Shown here piece after piece: positions 18,331-31,904 of a stretch of DNA of 64,000 nucleotides (positions are counted from its first letter, which is position 1; every line of letters begins with the position of its first letter). The stretch comes from Acanthopleura granulata (lineage: Eukaryota; Mollusca; Polyplacophora; Chitonida; Chitonidae). The notes below the pieces were generated by a model, which was not told the DNA's origin, did not search any database, and saw nothing but the letters and a program-made list of their open reading frames with translations. Position numbers and translations under genes: made by a program. The stretch spans positions 9,964,172 through 10,028,171 of the forward strand of contig JABBOT010000080.1 of assembly GCA_016165875.1 (NCBI GenBank), written 5' to 3'.

Positions 18331-20635
18331 AAATTCGGTAACAATTTACCCATTGTACGAGGCATATTGTTACAACTCCTGGGGGTAAGGTGTTACGCCA
18401 TGTGTGTAATATTTATTTTGAGTTAGGGATAATGGTTTGAGTTCAAAATATCAAGCGTACCAAGTAGCCGTATCAACATTTTCTAAATACAGTGGGATCA
18501 GAGTAGACAACTGCAACTACTATATAAAATCCATCGTAAGGTTTGTACGTTTGTACATAAAGAGAAAAAGAATAGATATACTAAGCGTAATGGCTGAGAT
18601 AATATTTGTGTCACTCCGCCATTTTCTTCCGGAGCTCAAACACTGCTTCAGGATGGGCTGTATGTGGATGAACCTTTAGGTACACAAACTAAAGTATAAA
18701 ACAAAGGGGTTCATCCCATGTTAGGATGGGCTATAGGCCTGCTTACAAATATGGACAAAGTCATGTGACCTGTGCATGGGTCGCATGCCAAAGAAGGGGT
18801 GATCTTTTATGGCATTAAATGCTTTATTCAACAGCCATATACACATGGCAGTGGGTTTCATAAGGCTCATAATTTAATGACACTTGACTACATGAAGTGT
18901 AAAAACATGCGAGGCAAGCTGTTACAATAGGCACCTAAATTGTTACAGCATGTAACAACTAGCCTCAACTGTTCGTCTCGTATTCATTTTATGAGTAGGT
19001 CAGTGAAACACACAGCCTGCAAGTCCGACTCCACTGGATGTTTCCTCATCACTCATCCACGTGTCGTGACCCACTACAGTGCCCGTACAGCGGGGGCACC
19101 AGATAAAGCTGATGTTAATTATTTTCTATAACTATTTACCCCGTGCCTCAACTAGCACCGTTCTCCCCTATTTGAAACGCTGTAGACTGATCAGACGTAA
19201 GAATACTCTGAATTTTTATGTAAAGGTTGAGGGAGCGTAAGAGTACTTTGAATGATGTAGGGTGAAGTGCAGCAATAATACTTGAAATGATGTTGACGGA
19301 AGTGGAGTAATAATAATACCTGGAACGATGTGGGCTGAAGAACCATAACAATCGGAGTGTTGGAGGACAAGTCTCCTGGGTTGCAAATGTTATCGTTTTA
19401 AATATGTTTTTTTCTTTGATTTGATTGCACGCTTGACTGAATAACCACCCAGGCGCGGCATCCGGCAATGTGGCTGTTGTCGGGGCATGTATACAAGCAT
19501 GTTGTAGGAATGAGACAAGCGAGAGAACGGGGAAAGGATGTAGCAATATCCGACATCCCACATGTAGCGCGCGATATTAGTGTTCTATGAGAAGGATTGA
19601 GGGTATATGAGCAAGTCCGGATATGATACAGGTTCCTGTCTTTCTGTTTGTAGGATAGGCCTGCCCCTGCATGGATAACTTGTTAAAGTGCTCTTAATGC
19701 AAACGTGTTTATTGTCTAGAGTTATGAAGATTATCTTACGATGATGGGGTATATACGTGCAGAGACCCCCGCAACTCCTTATGCAGTCACAACCTATACA
19801 ATCCACTGACCGTGATCTGAATCGAAAAGAGCTAGATGTGAACATGCAAATCTACAGCTGTACCCATTCTGGGAGAAGTCATTAGACCTGTCGGCCAGTG
19901 TAGTCGTTTCAAATAAAATTAAATCAATTTCTTTGATATTTTGCTTATTAAATCAGACAAGAATTTTGGGGGGCTATTATTAAACATTCATTTTTTGTAC
20001 TCCGTAAACAGTACTATGTACTAATTTGCACGTCCACAATGGATGTGTATCAGTGGTACACAAATTGTGTATCAGTAATACACACGTCGTTGCGGATGTA
20101 TTGCACAAATTACATTCACTGTTTGTCTACGGCTGGTGCGGAAAATTGTTTGGATGGGCATTTTTGCCACAATAATGTGTACCACTCGTACAGAGTAGAG
20201 AGTACTATATGTATGTAGACCGGAAGAAACCGATTCTTTGTGTAATGAACACATGCGTCCTTTGTTATATAAAATGACCAACAACAGTAACAAAAACAAC
20301 AACACATACAAAAACAGTAGCCCCATAAGCCTTGACATAGATCAAGGCAAAACATCCCAGTAAAGCGAACAGGGAACAATGTTACGAACTTTGCAAATAT
20401 GAAATCCCTGTCACATAGACGAATTCACATAAATTACAACACATTACCATGTATATCATATATTACATTGGCACGAGGGAATATTAAAATTGCTGCAGGC
20501 TACTGAATGAAAAATTTAACATATGTTACCACGTAAGAGACTAAATTGAACTCGTCCGATTAGTGGTGATCTCTCGTGATCGTTGACGTGATATTACAGT
20601 TTCGACGCCTAGATATAATATGTACTCTTTTACTT

Positions 20636-20892
20636 TTTATTATCGTTTCATTGATGTTTTACGCCGTACTTAAGAATATTTCACTTATACGAGCATTATG
20701 GTGAGAGGAAACAAGGAAGAAACCAGTCGAAAACCCACGACCATCGGCCAGTTGTTGGTGGACCTTCCCACATACGGCCGGAAAGGAAGCCAGCATGAGC
20801 TGGACTTCACCTCTAGGCAACGGCATTGGTGGCAGGCCTCTGGGTCATAACGCCGGGCTGGTGCGTTAACCCCCCTCGGCCACGTAACCCCC
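20636..20892 (-). repeat. SINE family A, full length but diverged, - strand
   Basis: TTTTACGCCGTACTTAAGAA, TACGGCCGGAAAGGAAGCC, ATGAGCTGGACTTCACC, GGCCTCTGGGTCATAACGCC and a decayed tRNA-like head occur in order. Confidence 0.8.
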
Positions 20893-21161
20893 CTTTACTT
20901 TCTTAGTTCTGATGACTAATGACTTGTGTTGAAATTTGTTTCGAAATTTTACGATTAATCACCAAGAACTTCCAATATGATTTACTATTTGCAAACTCGA
21001 CTGGATGCCTATATTCTGTTTACACAGATGGCACTGTTTTTTTTTTGTTTCTTTTACTTTTTTTTGGTTGTAGTTAAGCTCATGTTCTCTATTATTTCCT
21101 TAATAACACTTCATGAATACTTCTTTCTACGACTCTAAAATATGTTTCATGAATGACACTA

Positions 21162-21371
21162 CTACACTGTAAATTTTGATGTTTAATTTTCACACATTTC
21201 ACACATTAGACATTAAACATTTGGAGAATACAGCGTTATTGTACAGGCCTATATACATGTTTTAGACACTTACGTTTAATATTTAAATATATGTGTGTAT
21301 TTAATAAACATGTTTGTTTGAAGTTTAATCACCCACTAAACGCATTGGGTGTTGGTCATTTTACAGTGTAG
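21162..21371 (-). mobile_element. MITE with CTACACTGTAAA terminal inverted repeats (family M)
   Basis: Left end CTACACTGTAAAT and right end ATTTTACAGTGTAG are inverted copies; length 210 bases. Related, less complete copies in the opposite orientation lie at 45166-45310 and 47956-48125, sharing GGTGATTAAACTTC-like and TTTAATAAATATACAC words. No coding capacity. Confidence 0.7.
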
Positions 21372-22580
21372 CTGCTATATGCTTTGTCAAGACATGCTTT
21401 TGATCACATTTACAATGTGACCTTTCAAAAAGAGAACGAAAATAAAGAATTTAATTAAGCGTCAGTGAAAAGCCAGCTGAAAACTACATATCCAAAACAG
21501 CTCTTTCTTATTTTTTTTGTTTCGATTTCACGGGATTGAATAAAATGCAGGTAATGGATTTGGTTTTAAGTAGTTGTTTTTGAACTCTTCGTTTCATTGA
21601 CGTTAAAAAGGCTTTGTTCTCAGCGCATGTACCAAAATGCAACAACAACAACAACAAAACAAACAAACAAACAAAAAAAAACAAAAAAAAACTGGAACCT
21701 GATCAGTTTAAATGGGGTCTGGTTATTGCGTAGTGCAATTGTAGGATCATAATTATACGATGGTCATGAAGCGGAAGTGGCTATATCTTCGATTCGGATG
21801 TTTAAGTGAATTGTGCATATGGGAATGTTTGAGCTGAACTCAACACTGCGTTTTCATAAAGTATTGCACCTGGAAACAAACGTTCTAGAAGCATTAAATT
21901 GTGAATGCAAGACACACTTCTTTGAGTTGACAGAATAGCTGGCAGAATAATCTATATCAAAACAAAAAGGCATATTTTTTTCTTTAAGTTGGGCGAAATA
22001 GATCAAAGCTTGGTTTCACCAAGAAAAATTACTGACTATGTATTAAGTTTCAATTCACAGTATACTAAACATGCCTATGCATCTGAAAAGTCAGGTAAAC
22101 TGCCAAGATTCAAATCAGGACCAAAATGCTAGAAATAAATTAAACAGCTCAAAAATTCTTCGATAGCATGTAGGTAATCTGACAACTTAAAAGAATTAAG
22201 CATTGACAAATTATGTAAATTTATTTTCACAAAACCTGAGAATAATAAATCCTTACAAAGTGTGTGGCTTAAAAGGGAGAGATTGTTGATTGGCAACTGA
22301 CAGAAATATTCAGTCTGGTGAGACTGAAGAGGATCATTTGGGAACCATAGGTGGGTTAGGCTATATGTACAAGTATAATAAAAGATGCAGAATCTCTGTA
22401 TTTGACGCCCCCCCCCCAAAAAAAAATAAATAAAAATAATAACAGTAAGATACAGGAAGATAACAATATGAAATTCCAGGAGTTTTTAATGACCAAGCCT
22501 TAACTTTATAATAAGACTTTATCTTGCATTTACTTTTAAAAGGATCCAATTTTGGAATCATGATAACTATTCATATTTCA

Positions 22581-22805
22581 CAATGACCCAGGGGCCTCTT
22601 ATCAATGTGAATGCTGTGGGTTCGCGTCCAACTCTGGCTGATGGAGGCCTACTTCCAATCCAGTCAGAAGCAATAAAGTTTGCCTGCAACCTCCGGATGG
22701 CTGTGGGTTTCCTCTGGACTATTCCACAATTATTTATTATTTGCTGACCTTCGTCTGTGAGTGCAATATTCCTGAGTACGATGTATAACAGCTTTCAAAT
22801 AATAA
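22581..22805 (+). repeat. SINE family A, + strand, degenerate
   Basis: CAATGACCCAGGGGCCTCTT, TGTGGGTTCGCGTCCAACTC, CAACCTCCGGATGGCTGTGG and CAATATTCCTGAGTACGATG occur in family order; ends in AATAATAAATA. Confidence 0.75.
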
Positions 22806-23984
22806 ATATTCTTTAATTTAACCCAACGGCTTTTGTTTTAAATATTCATTTTCTAGATTTTACCTTAAGGAAAAAACAACACTTTTTTATTTTAACCTTT
22901 TCAGTTTTATATCAACTTCTTGTCCTCTTCATATCCCGCGTTTATGTTGCATTTTAAAACTGTCATCAAAATGGTGTACTACGCAATGAAATATATTTAA
23001 TTCAACCTTATAGAATTGTAAAGTGATTTTACACTGCATGCTACCAAGGCTGATGAATAGAAGATAAGACACGACCCTAATGCGATATATAATGACCCAG
23101 TTTGTTGTTGGAGCCAAAGTAACATGTGTATGGGTGATGGAGTTGGGTAACGGAAGTTGGGCCATGTATAAAGCGACAACCACAACGATCAATACGCCAA
23201 TACATGTAATTTGTTTGGAAAGTTTAGATCCACGAATTGAATTTCTCAAGTTTTATTTAAAACAATAAGGAATGATATGCTCGTCGCAGAATTAGAATTT
23301 TCAAGGAGTTTTAATTTTGTCCAAAAATGTCCTCAGAGTTCGTGAAAAGAAAAGTCTGAGTCGGCCCGACTTTAGGGAGTGGGTCGTGTTACCCGCAACA
23401 AACATTCATTTTAATGTTTGCGTGACCGAATCACTGGAATTTCCCACATATTGTATCATGGAGCAAAACAGCGCCTGCAAACAGCACATCAATGCTGTTG
23501 TCAAAACATGATTTGAGCCGGATCTCATGACATTGTGCTATACAATGGCAATGTCGCAGTGGGGCTTACTTACCCAAAATAGAAGAAAACCTTTTATGGT
23601 TACTGATACATAGCGCTGTAGTACATACTAAAACTAGAACTACTTCGGTAAATCGATGACAATTTTGACCACCTCAGAAATGCCCTCATAGAACTCTGCC
23701 CATTTCTCTTCCAGACCTCAAAAACAGACGACAACTCTGTAGACAATTTACAATGTATTTTTTATTGACGCTTGTATGATTACTTCATTTCATCAATTTA
23801 AATAAAAGACATTTGACGTGTAAACGAAAGCTTTTACTGTTATTTGCAGATTAATGTTTTTTTTTTGTTTTCTTGTTTTGGATTCCTGTTCCAACCCAAT
23901 ATCCCTTTGCTGACAGTATTGTTATTTTATGAATAGAGAACTCCTTGGCTAATACAGACGTGCAGATAGGTGTATGCAGGCTTC

Positions 23985-24075
23985 GGACCCCATTTATTCT
24001 ATCCATAAAGCTAACGGCCATAGTATAAGTGAAATATTCTTGAGTGCGAAGCAAAACTGCATAAACGAAGCGAAC
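23985..24075 (+). repeat. SINE 3' tail fragment
   Basis: GCTAACGGCCATAGTATAAG and GTGAAATATTCTTGAGTGCG match the 3' part of family A on the + strand. Confidence 0.6.
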
Positions 24076-25865
24076 AACAATTTCAAGCTTGTCGACAACT
24101 GGCACGTTCTGTTTATAATATGTAGTTGTAGAAGAAAGGTAGAGCGTGCCCGAATAAAAAGAACAAGCCCCGAGTGACAGGATATGGTGGTAAATTGGAC
24201 TTTTACCCTCTCGGTAAACATATGAAAACCTTGTAGATGTGCACTTTGATTGGTTGGTTAGAAGTGTAGGCTAAGTAGGCCTATGAAATATAAGTTTACA
24301 AACTATAGGTAAATAAATAACGGGGCAGAGCAAAAGTATATTGGAAGTATCAATTTGGGTTCAAGGCATAAGAATATTAATACTGATAATAAATAAAAGA
24401 AGCTGTGATAAAATCTAACATCAAATTGCATTTTTACCGTTTCTTATAGTCCCATGTTGATGCAATAGTAATAAAAAGGCGAAAACAGATTGACAAACTT
24501 TGAAAATATATACACTGGATTTAAACATGAACAAACGTGAACACAAGGCAGCGTTCATCTTTAGATCACAGCCGATGGCAGGCAAAAGACAGGAAAATTT
24601 TTTTTATATATTTCTGATACTGAAAGATTTTGTTGTCATAACGTAATAAACACACATCATAAGAAAATATTACTTGTAAATTCAGTGCCCAGAAGTGAAG
24701 AAGGTCTAGGATTGTCTATTGTTTCGTTTGATCTGTTTAGACAGGTATTAGAATTGGCCTGGTTTGGTACTATTTTCACTGGTCTGCAAAATCCTAATTT
24801 ACATACAGAATTCATTTTTTTTTAAATTACACTGGGGGTAGGCCTTCGTGTGTAATAACAATATATTAAATTCCAGCCCGATCGGTTAGGCTGCTCTTAA
24901 GGCTTATCATTTTTTTCATTAAATTCAAAACAACCGGACCATTCGAAAGTCAAAGGTTTTTTAACCATTACATTATATTGACTGTCAGGTTTAGTTTTTT
25001 TCAGCTTTGGCAGTTTCTGAGACATTAGAGCTCAAAGTAAGCAAACAATAATAATCTGAACGATTTCAACAAACGCCCCACGATGACGGCGTTGAGTCTA
25101 AACTTAAGCACTTCACCGACAAGGCAAAAGGCTTAGATGTGGCCATGAAGGGGGCAGGGGGGGAGTGGGAGTGTATAATTTGTTCCTTTACAGCGTAGGG
25201 TGGTGAAAGGGAGACAGAGCGGCGAGGACCCCCATATCACATTACTGAATTGAGAAATAACCCAATGCTGAAATTGTTGAATATGGCGATGTAAGTTACT
25301 ATACCTCTTCCATATCGTTGGCAGTAATAATAATAATATCCCTTTTTTTAACATGGCGTCAGACAAAATCCTCTGCTTTTGGTTGAAAAGTAATGGTCAC
25401 GTGGGAGACGTGTATAACTCTATATCCTGCAGCAGATGCTATATGCAACTGATGACTCAACAGTATGGAGAACGCCATGGCGTAATTGTTACAATGTGAC
25501 ATAACAATGACACCAACGACACAAACGTCACAAAGAAATGTTGACACAACATTGTCAATAACATTATCACGTCATAATTCACGGATCACTTCTTGGTAAT
25601 TCAAAGCTCCTCAACGCGACGGGAAATTACTGTTGACGCTTTTTTTGGGCTAACGCTTAGTCCAACATGAGGCTTACAAACCCCGTGTAACTGAAGAAAC
25701 TGAATTAACATTAAATCAATAAAGTGAGCTGCCACTTTTTTTAACAATGTACTTTTTTTATTTTCAGAGAGCGTTTCGGCGAAAAGGCATATCAAATCAT
25801 ATCAAATGACTATGTTTAAACTATTGACTACTAAAGAACAAATATTCTGGCTGATTCATACCTGT

Positions 25866-25975
25866 AAAGTATTTTTGTATTTATTTTATTTATTTGTTTC
25901 TTCAACGCCACGCTCAAGAACTGTTCATACATATGATGGTGGTGAGTTTTATTGGTGAATGGAGGAAAACAGAAT
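25866..25975 (-). repeat. Very degenerate SINE family A fragment
   Basis: TTTATTTTATTTATTTGTTT, CAACGCCACGCTCAAGAACT and ATGATGGTGGTGAG follow the family order on the - strand. Confidence 0.5.
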
Positions 25976-26147
25976 GTCAAGCGTTAGACACCGACCTTTT
26001 GGCAAGTTATATGCATGCTGATGAACGTATAATTCCATCCTTTTGAGACACAGATATGAAAATCATACTGATCTACCACTTACCGTTAGCAACACCCCAC
26101 GAAAAGGGAAAACAGGCATATCTATATATGCAGGGTCCAAGGTGGGA

Positions 26148-26262
26148 TATTTATTTATTTATTTGATTGGAACCCAAGAATATTTCACGAAGGCGGCCAG
26201 CATTATGGTGGGAGGAAACCGGACACGGCCCGGGGAAAACCCATGATCATCCACAGGTTCCA
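26148..26262 (-). repeat. 5'-truncated SINE family A, - strand
   Basis: TATTTATTTATTTGATTGGA, CCCAAGAATATTTCACG, GGCGGCCAGCATTATGGTGG and GGCCCGGGGAAAACCCATG; close to the family consensus, so relatively young. Confidence 0.8.
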
Positions 26263-27129
26263 AGCCAGGGTATTGAACCCACGTCTTGTTTCTCTGTACA
26301 TAGGTCTCTGTATGTACATATGCAACACAAGCAAATACATACCGAAGAACATATAAGAATGTCAGACAATAAAATTGAGAGACAATTTAAAAAGTATCCA
26401 TAACACCCATAAGAGAACGGAAAAAATGGCAAAAACGGTTAAGAAGAGTTTTGAGATATAAAATGATGAATAACGCTTAAGCCTGTAGTGGGAATTAACG
26501 TAATCCAGAAAGGTATTCCCATAAAAGTAGCATAACGACATCTGTTCCATATGAGATATGGGCATCAAAGATATTCTTTTGATTTTAAGCAGAACAGAAT
26601 GGACTCAGCACGAGCATCAAGCTATATAATTGTCCAAGAATAGAATTCTTATACCACCATTTTTTCCACACCTCTTAACGCCCAGTGTTGTTTTCTATAT
26701 TGGACACCCAAATGTTGGACACCACCCATTAATAGTCGAATGACCTTGACGCTGGAGTATTAAAGTTTTTCAGGTCGGTGGTCGGGGCCGGGAGGAGGAT
26801 ATCTGGAGCGGGGAGGGTGGTGGGGGTCTCATTAACCCGGCGAAGATAAATTAAATGTCGGGCAAATATAACTCTGGGCGGAATGAAACGAACATGACAT
26901 TTTCACATTTAAGTTGTGACTCGTCCTGAAATGGTTAAACGGCTTGTCTGCCAATTTAAAGATGAAAGGATTTGGCTGTTATACATGTTTACAGATTTCT
27001 TGTCCCACGAGCATGTCTTTAAACGGCTGCTAAACGCCAATCATCCCGTCTTACCTCCGACTATGGTTTTAGTGTCTTGCTTCTCTCCACAACTTGCATT
27101 ATATCCTGTGTATTATATACACACATTAT

Positions 27130-27345
27130 ATGTGTGCCCGTGTGCGTGTATATTTTGAACATTAGGGGAACGGCCGTGTAATTGTGGTAGGAGGGGTAAA
27201 GTAGTTCTGCTATGAATACATATAGGTCGCCATCTCGGGGTGCCATCTGTTAGTCAAATGACCCTTTGGAGCACGCGTGACACAGCTGGGTTTCACATCT
27301 GGGTCCCCATGTAGACATAAACAACCATAACTTACAAGGGTTAGA
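27130..27345 (-). repeat. Repeat of unknown type, related to 45340-45530
   Basis: The reverse complement shares GTATTCATAGCA, ACTACTTTACC, CAATTACACGG and AATGTTCAAAATAT with the + strand at 45430-45520, and ATGGTTGTTTATG upstream. The two frames give similar short peptides, but neither continues into a longer protein. Confidence 0.5.
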
Positions 27346-28323
27346 GCATAGTTTAATGTTGAAAACGTAATAAAATACACAGAAAACACGTACTGTAAGT
27401 GAGCGTAACTCGAGGCTGCTGCCAAAGTCTACCATGTTGTAAAATAGGCGTAAATCATCCTGTACTTTTGTTTATCCTTCTGTATACTTCGTTCTGGCCA
27501 TGCGTATAATTACTCGCCCGAAACCTGTGTGTGACATAATATGTATGCTTGGGTTTAACGTCGTTACTCTCTAACACCGAAGAATTATTTGAAGAGATAA
27601 ATCTAATGGTTGGAAGAGGGTTCAAAAAACAGAATGCATATACCGTGAATAGAACGGTAAATTGTAATGTGTTTGTACGTCATGGAACGTCCATGGAATT
27701 GGACCTATAAAAAGGCCTATGTTTTGAATTTCCAATAAAGTCTGAAAAATGTATATATACTGTGTCTTCTTGTCGCAGGATGAGTCAATGCCGCTGAAGT
27801 ACTGACGTCACTGGAACATCATGCCGAAGACACAGAATAGGAAAGCAACTCAGTCATATTACACCGACACCGGGTCGAGCAGTCATGTTTCCTTGTTCTG
27901 TTAACCTCTCAGTACTGAGCGCCAAGCGAGGCAGCAGCAAGTACTATTTTTAAAGTCTTTGATATGACATGCCCGAGTTTGACCCGGATCTCTCGACTCC
28001 TCACATTGTTAAATCAACATATATTTCATGTTTTCGTATAATTCACAGTGGGCTTCTGAGACTTTTTTTGTCATAAGAAAACGACTGCTGTTTTCAGAGA
28101 ACTTCTTCCTAGTTGTGTGTTTGGAGAAATTTTAGTGTCAGATATCACAATGTTACGCCACATGCCACATTTGCATTCAGCACAGGGGCAGGTAAATTAT
28201 ATACTGGTAGCGACTGAAAGGAGACTATATATTGTCTTACCCGAAACCAGGATATGCAAGAGCTTTTAGTTCAAGACACCATCTGTCAGATATCACAATG
28301 TCTGCCAGCAGCGGGTAATGTGT

Positions 28324-28390
28324 GGGAGCGGGCCGTTGCCTAGTGGTTAAATGTGCCTGTCTTTTAATCGCTGAGACACAAAAAGCGGTC
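28324..28390 (+). repeat. tRNA-like SINE head (family C type)
   Basis: GGGCCGTTGCCTAGTGGTTA resembles an A-box and the following TTAATCGCTGAGACACAAAA resembles the family C element at 3540-3786. No good B-box, so it is decayed. Confidence 0.4.
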
Positions 28391-30429
28391 CACGACGTGT
28401 GTTGGGCCGTTGGTGTAATCTAGCTAAAATTTGTCCTTCGCTTGCTAGTATCTGTACGTCAGTGTGGGAAAGTTCGTCTGTAACATGTAAAGGGTCGCTG
28501 GCTTGCCCTTGGCACTCCGGATTTTTCCCATCCATAATTTTCCTGGCCATAAGGATGATTTGGATTGTCAGCGCATTGTAAAGGGCTGTTTTTGCTATTT
28601 TCACATTTTGAAGAAAGCGTTCAGACGTTCACTAAGTCGATTGTCTACTTATGCACAACAATTATCTGTACTTCTACACTGTTTTTGGAAGAAAAGCAAA
28701 TTTTTTTGATGTCATTGCCAGTTACCGGGGTCCATAGAGCCCTCCATAGATGGCACTCAAGCATTTTATTCAGCTAAGAAAAGGTGTGAAAAAAGAAAGA
28801 AGGGATTTACAGTAGTTTTGGATGGATAGTTTTATTACTCACCTTTCCACAAACTCTCAGTTTTTTATATTAACTTTAGAGTTAAATGCGAATCTTAAAC
28901 CTCCAAACCTAACACGCGCGATGTGTGCTGTTGTTGTAACTGAAATATGACAAAGAGATAACTGCAGGGATTCTAGGTAAGAAAACAGTGTATAGGTTTC
29001 AACACATGTATAGTGATTGTTTATAGCTATTGTAAGTTACAAGACACACCAAATTAACGTTAAGATTTATCACATTCTACAAGCTGGCAAACTTCTAGCC
29101 TGGGATATTAAGGAACAATGTCTTGTATTATTACATAATGTTAAATTAGGAAATTTTTAAACATAGGTCTATATATAATGCGAAACACAAAAAATAAAGG
29201 TGGTAATTTGTCAAAAGGTAGTGTTAGATTACGAAATGTTCTAACATTTGTAATAAATATGCTATGATGTCGAGTGACAGGTATGTGAATTTTCACAGTT
29301 AGGCCTATGCAATTAAAATACGACATTCGACAAGATTGCCAAGTAAATCTATTTTTGCTTCCCAACACAAACTTTATTTCCTTGATAAGGCACCTTCAGG
29401 CCACGGTCGGGGATTTTGTGACCGAGTATCTTAGCCAATGACAGCGAGTCTAGTGGAATAAAGACGGATTCTCGCGTGACCACGTGCCTTATCCAGGGCC
29501 GTGCACAGACAAGGCTAAGCCCTGGGGCATACAAAATTGGGAGGTCCTATGTTACAGTGTTGCATCATATACATATATGTGGGGTATTCGAAATGTTGCA
29601 CATGTACTGCGAACAGAAATAAAACAATGCACAAGGTTTAGTACTCATAATACTAATCCATCCTACATATAATAATTCACTCATAAAGGCCATGTGTCTT
29701 AAACCTGCACATAATAATTTCCTATAACAGCCGTTTGAAAAGCCCCAGTACACATTAAAAGCTTCATAATATTTCAAAAGCCGAAACGCTGTATAACTTG
29801 TTTAGCTTAAGCCCATAAGTCTGATACAAAAGTCGTATCTAACGACATCTAATGCATTCTCCCCGCAACCCTCGTTGCTATTGGAAATATAATAAAGAAT
29901 ATCTTCCCCAAGTTTACTCTGACATTAAGCCAGTCTTTATGATGATTGTTTGTGTTTGTACTTTCCTTATCACACCTGTATATGTGTAATATGGCTCCTT
30001 TGAGTCGCCGATTATAACCTCATATCCAGAGTATACAACACAGAGTCCCAAAGAGAATCCTGAACACTGTTACCGCTTTTGAAAAGAATTTCGTTTTTAC
30101 GCACAAGGCAATTTTGACAGCTGTCATGGAGATTTGTCCACGACGCATCATTTCATTAATATATTATGATATACCGAAAAAAATAAGTCATTCAGAGCGC
30201 AACAAAGTTCTCTTTTCAATTTCACTCCCGCATAACCCTGAGGTAACCCTTAGTGTTCAGTTCTTAAATATATCAGAAACAGGTTCTTTTCATATTAAAG
30301 ACTTTTTCATAAACGCGCAGTGTCCACACCACCTTCCCCTTGCCCACTTCCCCTTCCCCTTTTATCCGCTTGCTTCTCCCTTCTTTCAGTATCGCGTAAT
30401 AAACCCACTGAGTAAGTCATGCATTGAAT

Positions 30430-30650
30430 TTTAACATGTTCAGCCTCACGGCGATTAAGGTTTAGAGCATTGCGCATCCAGCCGAACAAGTGTCTTGTGC
30501 TGAGGACCATATATGACATCTATACGTCAGTAACTTGCCAAAGGTCGGTGGTTTTCCCCGAGCATTCTGGTCTCATGTACCTGTAAAGCTGACCGCCAGT
30601 GTATAAGTGAAAAATTCTTAAAGTGAAAGACTTAAAGTTCTAAGTTAAGT
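30430..30650 (+). repeat. SINE family B, copy 1
   Basis: CTCACGGCGATTAAGGTTTA, AGCCGAACAAGTGTCTTGTG, CATATATGACATCTATACGT, AACTTGCCAAAGGTCGGTGG and AGCTGACCGCCAGTGTATAA recur in the same order at 37285-37505. Confidence 0.7.
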
Positions 30651-30971
30651 TTGTCAAAAAGGTTGCACAATATTATGTTTATTTCAGTAAACTATTTTTT
30701 CAACCAGCTATTACGACAGCGGAAACTGACATTTGACCGTTCTCCGTCGACGGGTTTGAAACGCGGCCTTTCTGTGTGGGCTGTGACGTGATTCTTCCAA
30801 GCGCGGAACACTCTTTTCATCTCAGACTGTAGTAAACTGCTAGGTTTGCTAAGTTCACTCCAGTGTATATATAACATGAAATCATCAAGAAACTTACTCC
30901 CGCCACAACACCATGGTTTGGACATACTTTGGAATGTTATTCTCGAGTGTTATAATGAAAATATATAAAAT

Positions 30972-31103
30972 TATTTAGTTATTTATTTATTTGATTGGCG
31001 TTTTGTGCCACTTATACGACGGCGGGGCAGCATTATGGTGGAAGGAAACCGGGCAGAGCCCTGGGGAAACCCACGTCCATCCGCAGGTTGCTGGCAGACC
31101 CAT
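30972..31103 (-). repeat. 5'-truncated SINE family A, - strand
   Basis: TTATTTATTTATTTGATTGG, CACTTATACGACGGCGG, GCAGCATTATGGTGGAAGG and CCGCAGGTTGCTGGCAGACC. Confidence 0.8.
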
Positions 31104-31433
31104 ATCCCATTAAACAAGGTGCTAGTGTCCCTATGTTATTACCTGTTGCACTGACATACAGACGATTTACGTCACAGGTAATAAACAGCTGATGTCGCCT
31201 CGCTCTCTGATTGATCAGTCTCTCATAATTTAAAACAAGATCCCCAGTTGGCAGCACAATACCCCACACTTCAAACGAAGAAAGCTGATCAACGATTTCG
31301 TACAATTTCAAATTCAACACATTTTTTACATTCCACAGAGAATTTTATAATCTTATAATGAGCAGCACCTCATTGAGGAGGTGTCTTTTAAGTAGGCCTT
31401 TGGAGTAAAACAACAATCAAAATATAAAAAAAT

Positions 31434-31679
31434 ATGATGATATTTACATTTTTACTCTGCACATTAACCCATGCTGCTGGAGTAGACATACCACTTCAAA
31501 ATATGCCATTAAGTGAAAAACCAATGAATGCAGAGGTTGAAACTTGGACAAGAAAAAAATACGGCGATGCAAACTGGGCTTCTTCTCTGAAGAACAGATC
31601 TGCAGACTACTATAACCATCTTCATTATATCAAGCCAGACACTCCGTGTATAGCTGGGCGTTTATTACAGAAAACGTAG
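31434..31679 (+). other. Small reading frame with a signal-peptide-like start (81 aa), doubtful gene
   Basis: The frame starts MMIFTFLLCTLTHAAG, which would pass as a signal peptide, and ends about 460 bases before TLR-b. The homologous sequence at about 39660-39780 upstream of TLR-c is frameshifted and has no matching frame. That argues against a conserved gene; it could also be an exon or chance. Confidence 0.2.
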
Positions 31680-31904
31680 CAACAGGCGAAGTGTCGTTGT
31701 GTGTGGAAACTTTTGTTAGTAAGCCTCAGACGCGTAAGAATAAACTCTACACGGCTGACGAACAAACTGAACATTAAAGCAGCATAACCTAATTTAAATT
31801 AAGCCAACGTGGATCGCTCGCAGTCCTTAGTGACAGCAGTATAGCTGTGTAGGCCATAGAGCTGACAAATCACGAAGTGTTTACACTCCGACCCGGATAT
31901 TCGC

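Larger units (their letters stand above)
17377..22580. other. Intergenic DNA
   Basis: No gene recognised. Contains a degenerate minisatellite in two blocks (about 18170-18330 and 19195-19350), a possible inverted-repeat element between them (18359-18966), a SINE at 20636-20892, a MITE at 21162-21371 and an (AAC/AAAC)n-rich patch near 21645-21690. The short reading frames here show no known domain. Confidence 0.5.
22806..30429. other. Intergenic DNA
   Basis: No gene recognised. Holds a SINE tail at 23985-24075, SINE fragments at 25866-25975 and 26148-26262, a repeat on the - strand at 27130-27345 related to 45340-45530, and a tRNA-like SINE head at 28324-28390. The stretches 22806-23984, 24076-25865, 26263-27129 and 28391-30429 show nothing beyond AT-rich sequence and short runs. 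Confidence 0.5.
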
